Part shown: positions 31,372-39,027 of the stretch, in pieces | Layout of the letters: each line of letters starts with the position of its first letter | Numbering within the stretch: the first letter of the stretch is position 1 | From: Candidatus Binatia bacterium | Lineage (GTDB): Bacteria; Desulfobacterota_B; Binatia; UBA9968; JAJDTQ01 | Direction of reading: 5' to 3' | Assembly: GCA_022827045.1 (NCBI GenBank) | Contig: JAJDTQ010000043.1 | Coordinates: 1-39,704 of the forward strand | Length of the DNA stretch: 39,704 nucleotides | Notes under the pieces: generated by a model | Database searches by the model: none | The model's input: the letters and a program-made list of their open reading frames with translations, nothing else | Told to the model about the DNA's origin: nothing | Position numbers and translations under genes: made by a program

Positions 31372-32319
31372 ATGAAACACATCTGGTCCTTCGTGCTGGT
31401 CATAGCCATGGCAGGCAGTGCATTCGCACAAGAGGTGACGGTCGACAATTGCGGCCAACCACTGGTGTTCGAAACTCGGCCCCAGCGTTTGGTCGTGCAT
31501 GACATGAACATGACCGACATGGCCTTTGCACTGGGCCTGCAGGACAAGATCGTTGGCCTTACCGGCATAACCGGATGGTACAAGACCAGTCCGGAATTCG
31601 ACACGCTACGCGGCAATATCCCCGAGCTCGCACCCAAGTACCCGACGGTCGAGAACCTTGTCGCGGTTGAAGCTGATCTGTTCTTTGCAGGCTGGTACTA
31701 TGGCATGAAGCCTGGCGGCGATGTGACTCCGGACACGCTGGAACCCTTTGGCATAAAAACGATGATCCTGACCGAAAGTTGCGTGCATCTGGATAAGGAC
31801 CGCCCCGAGGCCAGCATGGACCTGCTGTTCAATGACGTCCTGCGTCTGGGCAAGGTCATGCATGTCGAGGACAAGGCAGAAGAGCTGGTCTCAGGTTGGA
31901 GAGAAGAACTGACCGCAATCAAGACGCAAACCGCCGATTTGCCCAAACCCCGTGTGTTCCTGCTGGATGGCCCGGCGGATGCTCCGTTCACCGCCGGCAG
32001 GTTCGCCATCCCGGACGCCATGATTGCCGCAGCAGGGGGTGAGAACATCACCCATGATATGAACACAAGCTGGGGCCGCACATCGTGGGAGGCTGTCGCA
32101 GCTGCGAACCCGGAATTCCTGGTCCTGCTCGACTATCAAACCGGCAATGGCGCAGCGGATACCTTCAAGTTCCTGCAAGAACATCCGGTGATGTCCCAGA
32201 CGGACGCGGTCAAGAACGAACGCTGGATCGGCCTGCGGTACGAAGAGCTGACCCCCGGACCGGCAAACATCCGGGCGATCTCGAAAATGGCACAGGCCAT
32301 GCATCCGCGTCTTAATTGA
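31372..32319 (+). CDS. Iron-complex periplasmic binding protein (FecB/BtuF-like)
   Basis: The 315-residue product has a signal peptide (MKHIWSFVLVIAMAGSAFAQ), the early motif PQRLVVHDMNMTDMAFALGL and the helical backbone hinge of class III binding proteins (VSGWREELTAIKTQTADLPKPRVFLLDG; NPEFLVLLDYQTG). It captures the iron chelate or related ligand for the permease. AAAGGAGCATCC precedes the ATG. It follows the ATPase by 18 bases and the permease start is 2 bases after its stop, so all three are one operon. The ligand cannot be named. No outer-membrane receptor is in the window. Confidence 0.9.
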   Translation: MKHIWSFVLVIAMAGSAFAQEVTVDNCGQPLVFETRPQRLVVHDMNMTDMAFALGLQDKIVGLTGITGWYKTSPEFDTLRGNIPELAPKYPTVENLVAVEADLFFAGWYYGMKPGGDVTPDTLEPFGIKTMILTESCVHLDKDRPEASMDLLFNDVLRLGKVMHVEDKAEELVSGWREELTAIKTQTADLPKPRVFLLDGPADAPFTAGRFAIPDAMIAAAGGENITHDMNTSWGRTSWEAVAAANPEFLVLLDYQTGNGAADTFKFLQEHPVMSQTDAVKNERWIGLRYEELTPGPANIRAISKMAQAMHPRLN

Positions 32320-32320
32320 C

Positions 32321-33334
32321 ATGGGCCGACTCGGCCTTGTGCTTTTTCTGGGGGCGGCCACTCTGGTCGCCCTCTTGCTGGTTTCGACCATCTACGGCAC
32401 CACGTCCATTCCGGTCTCCGACGCGTTTGGCGCGATTGGACTGGGCATCGGGTTGATTGATGGCGATATGTCTCCGCTGCATCGGATCGTGTTTGACCTG
32501 CGGCTGCCCAGGGCTCTGTTCGCCGCTGTGATCGGGGCTGGCCTGGGCATTGTGGGCGTTGTCCTGCAGACCACGACACGCAACGATCTGGCCGACCCAT
32601 TCCTGTTCGGCCTGTCTTCCGGTGCTGCCGCAGGGGCGGTGTTCGTGATCACCGTAACCGGCGACGTCCTCGGATTTTGGACCCTGCCTCTGGCCGCGTT
32701 TTGTGGTGGTATTGTGGCGTCCGGTATCGTGCTGGCGCTTGTCCACGGGCTGCGCACGAGTGCGCCTGAAAAGCTGATACTCGCAGGGCTTGCGGTTTCC
32801 TTCCTGTTCTCCGCGGTCACCAATTACCTGATTTTCGCGGGCGACAGCCGTGCTGCGCATTCGGTCATCTTCTGGATGCTGGGCGGTCTGGGCCTCGCCA
32901 GATGGGAAACCTTCCCTCTGGTCTGCACAGGCCTGTTGCTGATTCTGATTTATTCTCTTTATCGCAGCCGGTGGCTGGACGCCCTGCTGGCCGGAGACCT
33001 GACCGCAGTGACCCTGGGAGTGCCAGTGCTAGGGTTGCGTTTCCGCATGTTCTTTGTCGCAGCCCTTGCAACGGCTGTGTTCGTGTCGGTGGCGGGGGTA
33101 ATCGGCTTTGTTGGCCTGATGGTACCCCATATAGCCCGCGGACTCGCCGGACCGTTACACGGTCAGTTGTTACCGACGGCTGCAATTGTCGGGGCCGCGC
33201 TGCTGGCCAGTTCAGATATCCTCAGCAGGCTCTTGCTTGCGCCGCAAGAATTACCGGTCGGAATCGTCACCGCGTCCATCGGGTCGGTTTTTGTGTTCTT
33301 GTTGCTGCATAAAACAGCAAACGCCAAAAACTGA
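32321..33334 (+). CDS. Iron-complex ABC permease (FecCD family)
   Basis: The 337-residue protein is a multi-spanning FecCD/BtuC permease: about ten hydrophobic segments, the RLPRALFAAVIGAGLGIVGVVLQ signature near 60-82, and the FVSVAGVIGFVGLMVPHIAR motif (about 245-265), whose cytoplasmic loop contacts the ATPase. The C-terminus has LPVGIVTASIGSVFVFLLL. The ATG is 2 bases after the binding-protein stop and the ribosome binding site is poor, implying coupled translation. It ends 13 bases from the convergent MetE-core gene, an abrupt change to higher-GC sequence. Confidence 0.92.
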   Translation: MGRLGLVLFLGAATLVALLLVSTIYGTTSIPVSDAFGAIGLGIGLIDGDMSPLHRIVFDLRLPRALFAAVIGAGLGIVGVVLQTTTRNDLADPFLFGLSSGAAAGAVFVITVTGDVLGFWTLPLAAFCGGIVASGIVLALVHGLRTSAPEKLILAGLAVSFLFSAVTNYLIFAGDSRAAHSVIFWMLGGLGLARWETFPLVCTGLLLILIYSLYRSRWLDALLAGDLTAVTLGVPVLGLRFRMFFVAALATAVFVSVAGVIGFVGLMVPHIARGLAGPLHGQLLPTAAIVGAALLASSDILSRLLLAPQELPVGIVTASIGSVFVFLLLHKTANAKN

Positions 33335-33347
33335 AGACCTCCGGCCG

Positions 33348-34538
33348 CTACGCCCCGCCCCATATCGCGGAGGCCGTCTCCACGATCCGCTCGAGCTTGC
33401 GCCACTGGTCATCCTCGCTCAGGGATTCGTGGTAGAGGCCGCTGGCGAAGCCGCATTGCGGACTCAGGGCCAGTCGATCCGGCGGACAGTACCGTGCGGC
33501 TTCGTCCACGCGTCTCCTCAACTCGTCAACGCTTTCGAGGCGGGCGCTCTTGGTCGTCACCAGCCCGAGCACGACGGTCTTGCCGGCGGGCACGAAGCGG
33601 AGGGGCTCGAAGGAGCCGGCGCGGTCGCTGTCGTACTCCAGCAGGAAGCGGTGGTGGCGCAGGCCGTTGAAGAGGCGCTCGGCGATGGCGTCATAGTGTC
33701 CTTCGCGGTGCCACTGCGGCACCAACTCGCCGGTCTCGGGGTCGTGGGTGCGGGCGTTTCCCCGACACAGGTGGATGCCGAAGGTCACCCCGGGAAAACC
33801 GTCGATCAGGGCGTTGTCGGCGCGGATGGACCGTTCGAGGTTCTCGTCCGGGTCCTCGCCGCGGGAGCGCATCCGGTCCAGCGACACGCGGTCCACGTAG
33901 GCCGTGTAACCGGGCGCGTCGATCTGGATGTAGCGGCAGCCCGCCGCCACCATGTCGGCGATCATGCTCCGCTCGATGCGGACCACGTCGTCGGTGAACT
34001 CGTCCAGACCGCCGGGGTACACGGACCGGGACTCTTCCCACTTGAACCGTTGGGAGATGCGGTCCGGGCCGATGAGCGTGGGCTTCACCGGGCGGTTGGT
34101 GGCGCCGCTGGCGAACCGGTACTCCTCGAGCGGCAGGTTGCGGGTCAGGCGCAGTTTCGCCACGGCCTTGCGCCGGGTAGTGATGGCCGGTCCGACAGCG
34201 TCGAAGTCCTGCTCGGCGCGTTCCAGGGGCGTCTTGTTGACGTTCTCATGGGCGTAGGAACGGGCGGCTTCGGGGGTTACGTCGAAGCCGGAGACGCACG
34301 CGGAGAAGCTCTCCTGGAAGTTGCGCCGCCGCAGTTCGCCGTCGCCGACCACTTTGAGCCCCAAGGCTTCCTGCTTTCGGATCACTTCGCGAATGGCTTC
34401 GTCCTGAGCCCGGAGCAGATCTTCCTCGGCGGCCTCGTAGCGGTCGTGCCGGAGGAAGATTTCCCGTAGCGGGTCGGGGTGGACCAGGCTGCCGATGTGC
34501 TCCGCCCGCAGGGCGCGTAACTCCGTGTCGGTACTCAT
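33348..34538 (-). CDS. MetE-core (UROD/MetE-fold) methyltransferase-like protein
   Basis: The 396-residue protein matches the catalytic C-terminal half of cobalamin-independent methionine synthase and lacks the N-terminal folate-binding half (MetE is about 750 residues). It starts with RAEHIGSLVHP, has the barrel motifs VVGDGELRRRNFQESF, CRYIQIDAPGYTAYVD, the zinc site FGIHLCRGN (His/Cys), LLEYDSDRAG and LSPQCGFASGL (second Cys). Relatives include core-MetE synthases and CoM-type alkyltransferases, so a thiol-methyl or alkyl transfer is likely. It lies downstream of tctA (127 bases), perhaps in one operon. GAGGAGC precedes the ATG. Confidence 0.85.
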   Translation of the reverse strand: MSTDTELRALRAEHIGSLVHPDPLREIFLRHDRYEAAEEDLLRAQDEAIREVIRKQEALGLKVVGDGELRRRNFQESFSACVSGFDVTPEAARSYAHENVNKTPLERAEQDFDAVGPAITTRRKAVAKLRLTRNLPLEEYRFASGATNRPVKPTLIGPDRISQRFKWEESRSVYPGGLDEFTDDVVRIERSMIADMVAAGCRYIQIDAPGYTAYVDRVSLDRMRSRGEDPDENLERSIRADNALIDGFPGVTFGIHLCRGNARTHDPETGELVPQWHREGHYDAIAERLFNGLRHHRFLLEYDSDRAGSFEPLRFVPAGKTVVLGLVTTKSARLESVDELRRRVDEAARYCPPDRLALSPQCGFASGLYHESLSEDDQWRKLERIVETASAIWGGA

Positions 34539-34612
34539 GGATCGCTCCTCGGGAACCTCGGATCAACGCCGCCGAGCAAGATGGCGTCCTTCGACTTCGC
34601 TCCGCTCCGCCT

Positions 34613-34640
34613 GTCCTGAGTTCACCGAAGGGCTCAGGAC
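34613..34640. repeat. Short GC-rich repeat hairpin between tctA and the MetE-core gene
   Basis: GTCCTGAG (34613-34620) pairs with CTCAGGAC (34633-34640) in a segment (34586-34646) whose sequence, TTCGACTTCGCT...CTCAGGACGAACGG, is typical of dispersed palindromes in high-GC proteobacteria. It may cut transcription of the MetE-core gene relative to tctA. Confidence 0.5.
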
Positions 34641-34664
34641 GAACGGCAAGGCCCGTCGCAACCC

Positions 34665-36185
34665 TCAGTCTCCCTGGGCGGCTTCGTCTCCCTTGAGTCT
34701 GGCGAAACCCGCCCGGATCGACGGCAGGAAGATCAGCACCACCGCGAAGATCAGGAGCGCCGCGGTCATGGGCCGCTCCCACATGAAGCTGATGCCGTCG
34801 GTGAGGTTCATGGCGCGGGCGAAGTTGTCCTCCAGCAGAGGCCCGAGGATGAAGCCGATCAGCATCGGCGCCAGCGGGTAGCCGGCCATGCGCATGATCG
34901 TCGCCACGAACCCCATGCCGGTCAGCAGCAGCAACTCGGTGGCGTTGTTCTGGCCGATGTAGCTGCCCATCATGGTGAAGAACAGGATGAACGGGATCAG
35001 GTAGTTGCGGGGGATCTCCAGGAGCTTGGCGATGTATGGGATCAGCGGCAGGTTGAGGATCAGCAGCACCACGTTGCCGATGTACATGGAGATGATCACC
35101 GCCCAGAAGATCGAGGGATTGTCGACCATGAGGCGCGGTCCCGGGGCGACGTTCAGGGCGATCAACGCGCCCAGCAGGATCGCGGTGGTGCCCGATCCCG
35201 GAATGCCAAGCGTCAGCAGCGGCACGAAGGAGCCGGTGCAGGCCGCGTTGTTGGCGGTCTCCGGGGCGGCCAGACCCTTGACCGAACCCTTGCCGAACTT
35301 GGCTCGATCTTCCCCCTTGGCGATGTTGCGCTCGACGGCGTAGCCGAGGAACGACGCGATGGTGGCCCCGGCCCCCGGCATGACCCCGATGAAGAACCCT
35401 TGAAGCGACTGGCGGCCGATCACCGGCGCGATCTCCTTCGCCTCGTCGCGGGTGATCCGCAGGTTCGAGATCTTGCTTCCGCCGTCCCCGCCCCGTTCCG
35501 AGCGCTTCGGGTTGAGCACCAGGTACAGCGCCTCGGGCAGGGCGAACAGGGCCATGGCCAGGGTGATGAAGCTGATGCCGCTCTGCAGGTCGTAGATGCC
35601 GAAGGTGAAACGCGGCGCGTTGAACAGCGCGCTTTCGCCGACGGTCGCCAGCATGACGCCGAGGACGGTCATCATCAGCGCCTTGGCCACCTGACCGGAG
35701 CCCGCGAAAGCGGCGATGGCGGCAAGCCCCACGACCATGAGCGCGAAGTACTCGGCGGAGTGAAACAACAGGGCGACGGTGGCCAGTCCGGGCGCGAACC
35801 CCATCAGCAGGATGGCGCCGATGGTGCCGCCGGAAAAAGAGCCGATGGCGGCGATGGTGAGCGCCTTGCCGGCCTGCCCCTGGCGCGCCATGGGATAGCC
35901 GTCGAATGCGGTGGCCACCGTCCCGGCCACGCCGGGCGCGTTGATGAGGATGGACGAGGTGGAGCCGCCGAATATGGCGCCGTAGTACACTCCCGCCAGG
36001 AGGATCAGCGCGGCCGCCGGATCACCGATCTGGATGGCCACCGGGATCATGATGGCGATGATCGACATGGGTCCGAGGCCCGGCAGCATGCCGATGAAGG
36101 TGCCGATAAGGCACCCGGCGATGACCATGAGCAGGTTCTGGATGCTGAAGGCGGTCGACAGACCGGTTAGGATTCCTTCGATCAT
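34665..36185 (-). CDS. tctA: Tripartite tricarboxylate transporter, large membrane subunit TctA
   Basis: TctA is the 12-TM transport subunit of the TTT family. The 506-residue product has the family blocks GTFIGMLPGLGPMSIIAIMIPV, YYGAIFGGSTSSILINAPGV, FDGYPMARQGQAGKAL, GVMPGAGATIASFLGYAVER, FVPLLTLGIPGSGTTAILLGAL and MGSYIGQNNATE. It works with the binding protein TctC and small subunit TctB to import a carboxylate with Na+ or H+. It starts 15 bases after the tctB stop. All parts are intact. Confidence 0.95.
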   Translation of the reverse strand: MIEGILTGLSTAFSIQNLLMVIAGCLIGTFIGMLPGLGPMSIIAIMIPVAIQIGDPAAALILLAGVYYGAIFGGSTSSILINAPGVAGTVATAFDGYPMARQGQAGKALTIAAIGSFSGGTIGAILLMGFAPGLATVALLFHSAEYFALMVVGLAAIAAFAGSGQVAKALMMTVLGVMLATVGESALFNAPRFTFGIYDLQSGISFITLAMALFALPEALYLVLNPKRSERGGDGGSKISNLRITRDEAKEIAPVIGRQSLQGFFIGVMPGAGATIASFLGYAVERNIAKGEDRAKFGKGSVKGLAAPETANNAACTGSFVPLLTLGIPGSGTTAILLGALIALNVAPGPRLMVDNPSIFWAVIISMYIGNVVLLILNLPLIPYIAKLLEIPRNYLIPFILFFTMMGSYIGQNNATELLLLTGMGFVATIMRMAGYPLAPMLIGFILGPLLEDNFARAMNLTDGISFMWERPMTAALLIFAVVLIFLPSIRAGFARLKGDEAAQGD

Positions 36186-36200
36186 CGATTGTGCCCTCAG

Positions 36201-36686
36201 CTAGACGAACCACGGCCAGGGGCGGAGGAAAATGCCGAGCACTTCCTGCACCAGGTACCAGATCAGGAACGCCGCCAGCACGGCGACCGGAACCAGGAGC
36301 ACGTAGCGTCGCTCGCCGAGGATGACGGCGCCGCCCGCGATGAACAGTGTCGTCGTAGTCAGGAATCCAACGGGTCGGAGCAGGAGCGCGTAGGCCACCA
36401 TGAGCACCAGCAGCAGAATCGTCTGGCCGAGGTTGTACTGCCGGAGGTTGCCGGTGTCGATGCCGTCGGGGTCCCCTTCTCCCTCGGCCCCGGCACGGGA
36501 CTGGATCAACACCGCAAGCCCCACCACCACGCCGATGACGCTCAACCATTTGGGCAGCACGTTGGGCAGGAACGCCAGGTTGCGCTCGAAGGGAAGGATC
36601 GAGGCCTCCATGACCACGAAGGCCGTGTATCCGTAGACCACGCAAACGACGATGAAGATCAGGGCGATGGCGCGTTCGAGGGTCAT
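36201..36686 (-). CDS. tctB: Tripartite tricarboxylate transporter, small membrane subunit TctB
   Basis: The 161-residue protein has four predicted membrane segments: LERAIALIFIVVCVVYGYTAF, LSVIGVVVGLAVLI, GQTILLLVLMVAYALLL and VLLVPVAVLAAFLIWYLVQEVL, the TctB pattern. The low conservation is normal for this subunit. ATG 36686 (AGGAG 7 bases before it) is chosen over an open frame to 36719. It lies between tctC and tctA in the usual order. Confidence 0.9.
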   Translation of the reverse strand: MTLERAIALIFIVVCVVYGYTAFVVMEASILPFERNLAFLPNVLPKWLSVIGVVVGLAVLIQSRAGAEGEGDPDGIDTGNLRQYNLGQTILLLVLMVAYALLLRPVGFLTTTTLFIAGGAVILGERRYVLLVPVAVLAAFLIWYLVQEVLGIFLRPWPWFV

Positions 36687-36720
36687 GAGTCCACTCCTGT
36701 TCGCGCTACCGGGAGACACG

Positions 36721-36748
36721 CCGGGGCGCCCTCGAACGGGCGCCCCGG
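36721..36748 (-). other. Intercistronic 11-bp hairpin between tctC and tctB
   Basis: CCGGGGCGCCC (36721-36731) pairs perfectly with GGGCGCCCCGG (36738-36748), loop TCGAAC, 14 bases after the tctC stop. It could end some transcripts or protect the tctC mRNA end, giving more binding protein than membrane subunits. Confidence 0.6.
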
Positions 36749-36761
36749 CTGATTCGGGCGG

Positions 36762-37757
36762 TTACTTCAGGAAACCGAGCTGCTGCATCAAGGTCTTGAT
36801 CACCTTCTCCTGGTTCTCCAGGAATGCGACGAAGTCCTTGCCGGAGTTGTGGATGTCCACCCAGCCGTTGCGGTCGCGCACGGCCTTCCACTCCGGCGTG
36901 GCATACATGGCCGCGAGGGCCTTGCGATACTGGTTCGCCTTGTCCTCCGGCAGCCCCGGGGCGGCAAAGAAGCCGCGCCAGTTGACGAACGTCACGTCGA
37001 TTCCCTGTTCCTTGAGAGTCGGCGCGTCCTTGAACGCCGCCACGCGCTCCGGGGCGGTGACCGCCAGAATGCGCATCTCGCCGGCCTTGGCCAGCCCCAC
37101 GGCCTCCGAGAAACCGGTGGAACCGGCGGCGACCTCGCCGGACAGAATGGCCGCGTTCAGCTTGCCGCCGGCGTCATAGGCGATGTACTTGACCTTTGTC
37201 GGATCGGCCCCGGCGGCCTGGAAGGCCATCGCAATGGACAGGTGGTCCAGGGACCCGGGCACCGAACCGCCGCCCACCGATACCTTGCGGGGGTTTTTCT
37301 TGTAGGCCGCGACGACGTCCGCAAAGTTCTTGTAAGGGCTGTCCTTGCCCGTGATGATGGCCTGGTAGTCGCCGATGGTGCCGGCGATCATCGTCAGATC
37401 GCGGAAGTTGTGGGGAAAGCGTCCGACCAGCGAGCGGATGATGATGGGAGTCGAGTTGACCATCAACGTGCCGTGGTTGGATGCCGCGTTCTCGATGAGG
37501 TAGCCGATGGCCTTGCCGCCGCCGCCCCCGGACATGTTCTCGTACGAGGCCGATCCGACGATGCCGGCCTTGGTCAAGGCCTCGCCGGTACCGCGCGCGG
37601 TGCCGTCCCAGCCGCCGCCGGCGCCGCCGGGAATCAGAAAGTGGATCTTGTCGATCAGCTTTTCGGCCGCGTAAGCAGGGTTCGATGCGCCGAGAGCCAG
37701 CCCGCATGCGGCGACCACGGCCAAGCCGAAGCGCGTTGAAAAACGGAATCGTCTCAT
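36762..37757 (-). CDS. tctC: Tripartite tricarboxylate transporter binding protein TctC
   Basis: The 331-residue periplasmic receptor has a signal peptide (MRRFRFSTRFGLAVVAACGL followed by ALGASNPAYAA) and TctC features: IHFLIPGGAGGGWDGTARG at the first strand, YENMSGGGGGKAIGYL, AYDAGGKLNAAILSGEVAAG and NWRGFFAAPGLPED near the C-terminus. ATG 37757 has AGGAGG about 8 bases upstream; the open frame further upstream lacks a signal peptide. It is the first gene of the tctCBA operon. The dicarboxylate or other acid bound cannot be inferred from sequence. Confidence 0.94.
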   Translation of the reverse strand: MRRFRFSTRFGLAVVAACGLALGASNPAYAAEKLIDKIHFLIPGGAGGGWDGTARGTGEALTKAGIVGSASYENMSGGGGGKAIGYLIENAASNHGTLMVNSTPIIIRSLVGRFPHNFRDLTMIAGTIGDYQAIITGKDSPYKNFADVVAAYKKNPRKVSVGGGSVPGSLDHLSIAMAFQAAGADPTKVKYIAYDAGGKLNAAILSGEVAAGSTGFSEAVGLAKAGEMRILAVTAPERVAAFKDAPTLKEQGIDVTFVNWRGFFAAPGLPEDKANQYRKALAAMYATPEWKAVRDRNGWVDIHNSGKDFVAFLENQEKVIKTLMQQLGFLK

Positions 37758-37909
37758 CAGATATTCCTCCTGAAAAGGTGATAGTTGGGTTAAGTGTGAT
37801 AGCCGAACCGTGCCCGTTTGTCCAATCAAATCCTGGCGGGAATCAGAGTTGATGTTCCACGGCAAATGGGATAAGTAGGCCAAATCGACAAAACCCAGGA
37901 GGTATTCGA

Positions 37910-38908
37910 ATGAATCGAAAAGCCGTGTTCTCAAGCTTGGTTGTGGCGGTGGCCCTGTTGTTGGGATCGAGCGCATTCGCCCAGTGGAACATCTCGGTGG
38001 TGGGATCGCCCGCGGGCGGCACGCTCCAGGTGAAGGCGGAAGGCGTCGGTGAAGCGCTGCGTCGCGGCGTCGCCAAGTCCAACGTCAGCGTGCCGACGTC
38101 CAGTCCCGGCGCGGGTCTGGCGCTGATCGGCACCGGCAAGGCGGAAGTGGCAGTGGGCGCGTCGGCGCGGATGGCGGTCAACGCCCTGCGCGGCAATGCC
38201 CCGTTCAAGCAGAAGTACAAGTTCAACCTGCTGGCTTTCTGGGGTGCGGACCTCTTCATGTTCGTCGCCACCCCCAAGGCCGGTCTCAAGACGTTCGGCG
38301 ACTACGTGTCCAAGAAGGCCAAGGACGGCATCTCGGTGGGTCCTCCGGGAAGCGGCTCCTACATGGTCTTCGACGACGTCGCCAATGTGCACGGCACCAA
38401 CTTCAAGGCGATGGAAGGTTGGGGCGCGAAGATTCACTACCAGTACTCCGCTCCCTCGCTGGAGTTGCTCCAGGACGGCCAGATCGAGGGTCTCGGCGGT
38501 CTTTGGGGGCAGCCGAGCAGCCGCATCGTCGACCTCACCAACAACCGCGAGATGGTGTGGGTGGGTCTGGACAAGGAAGCCATCGACAAGCTCGGCGCGG
38601 AGTTCGGGTATGAGTACGTGAAGCTCGACAGCCCCGGCGACTTCGGCTACGGCTACAAGTTCGTCAACAAGGAACCCCTGCACACCGTGCGCATGGCCGA
38701 CATCGTCTGCATTCGGGCCGACATGAGCGTCGACCAGGCCTATGCCATCACCAAGGCCATCTTCGGCAGCAAAAAGTATCTCATCAGCGTGCACAAGTCT
38801 TTCGTGGCCCTCACCGAGGCCAACACCATCGCCCTGGACAAGGCGTCGAAGGAGTTGAACCTCCACGAGGGCACCGTGAAGTACTTCAAAGAAGTAGGCG
38901 CCATGTAG
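37910..38908 (+). CDS. TAXI-family TRAP transporter binding protein
   Basis: The 332-residue product has a signal peptide (MNRKAVFSSLVVAVALLLGS then SAFAQ) and TAXI-type features: GSPAGGTLQVKAEGVGEALR, SSPGAGLALIGTGKAEVAVG, AFWGADLFMFVATPKAGLKT and SVGPPGSGSYMVFDDV. TAXI receptors work with fused DctQM permeases, as found here 120 bases downstream. CAGGAGG lies before the ATG. It is divergent from tctC across a 152-base region with no confident promoter call. Two unrelated receptor-dependent importers of organic acids sit back to back. Confidence 0.92.
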   Translation: MNRKAVFSSLVVAVALLLGSSAFAQWNISVVGSPAGGTLQVKAEGVGEALRRGVAKSNVSVPTSSPGAGLALIGTGKAEVAVGASARMAVNALRGNAPFKQKYKFNLLAFWGADLFMFVATPKAGLKTFGDYVSKKAKDGISVGPPGSGSYMVFDDVANVHGTNFKAMEGWGAKIHYQYSAPSLELLQDGQIEGLGGLWGQPSSRIVDLTNNREMVWVGLDKEAIDKLGAEFGYEYVKLDSPGDFGYGYKFVNKEPLHTVRMADIVCIRADMSVDQAYAITKAIFGSKKYLISVHKSFVALTEANTIALDKASKELNLHEGTVKYFKEVGAM

Positions 38909-38923
38909 TAGCGGCGCATGGCG

Positions 38924-38954
38924 GCGTACGCGGGGCGTCCTGTCCCGCGTACGC
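38924..38954 (+). other. Intercistronic 11-bp hairpin between TAXI receptor and permease
   Basis: GCGTACGCGGG (38924-38934) pairs perfectly with CCCGCGTACGC (38944-38954) across a 9-base loop, 16 bases after the receptor stop. As with the tctC-tctB hairpin, it would favour receptor over permease expression. Confidence 0.6.
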
Positions 38955-39027
38955 TCCGCGCTCCCGGTCGCGCAACGGCGGCGGGTGCTCCCGCGCGTGA
39001 CCGGCAAGACCCGTTCTCGTTCAACCC

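Noticed and set aside
37758..37976. Upstream extension of tctC
   Set aside because: The signal peptide and AGGAGG support 37757; the extension overlaps the divergent TAXI gene.
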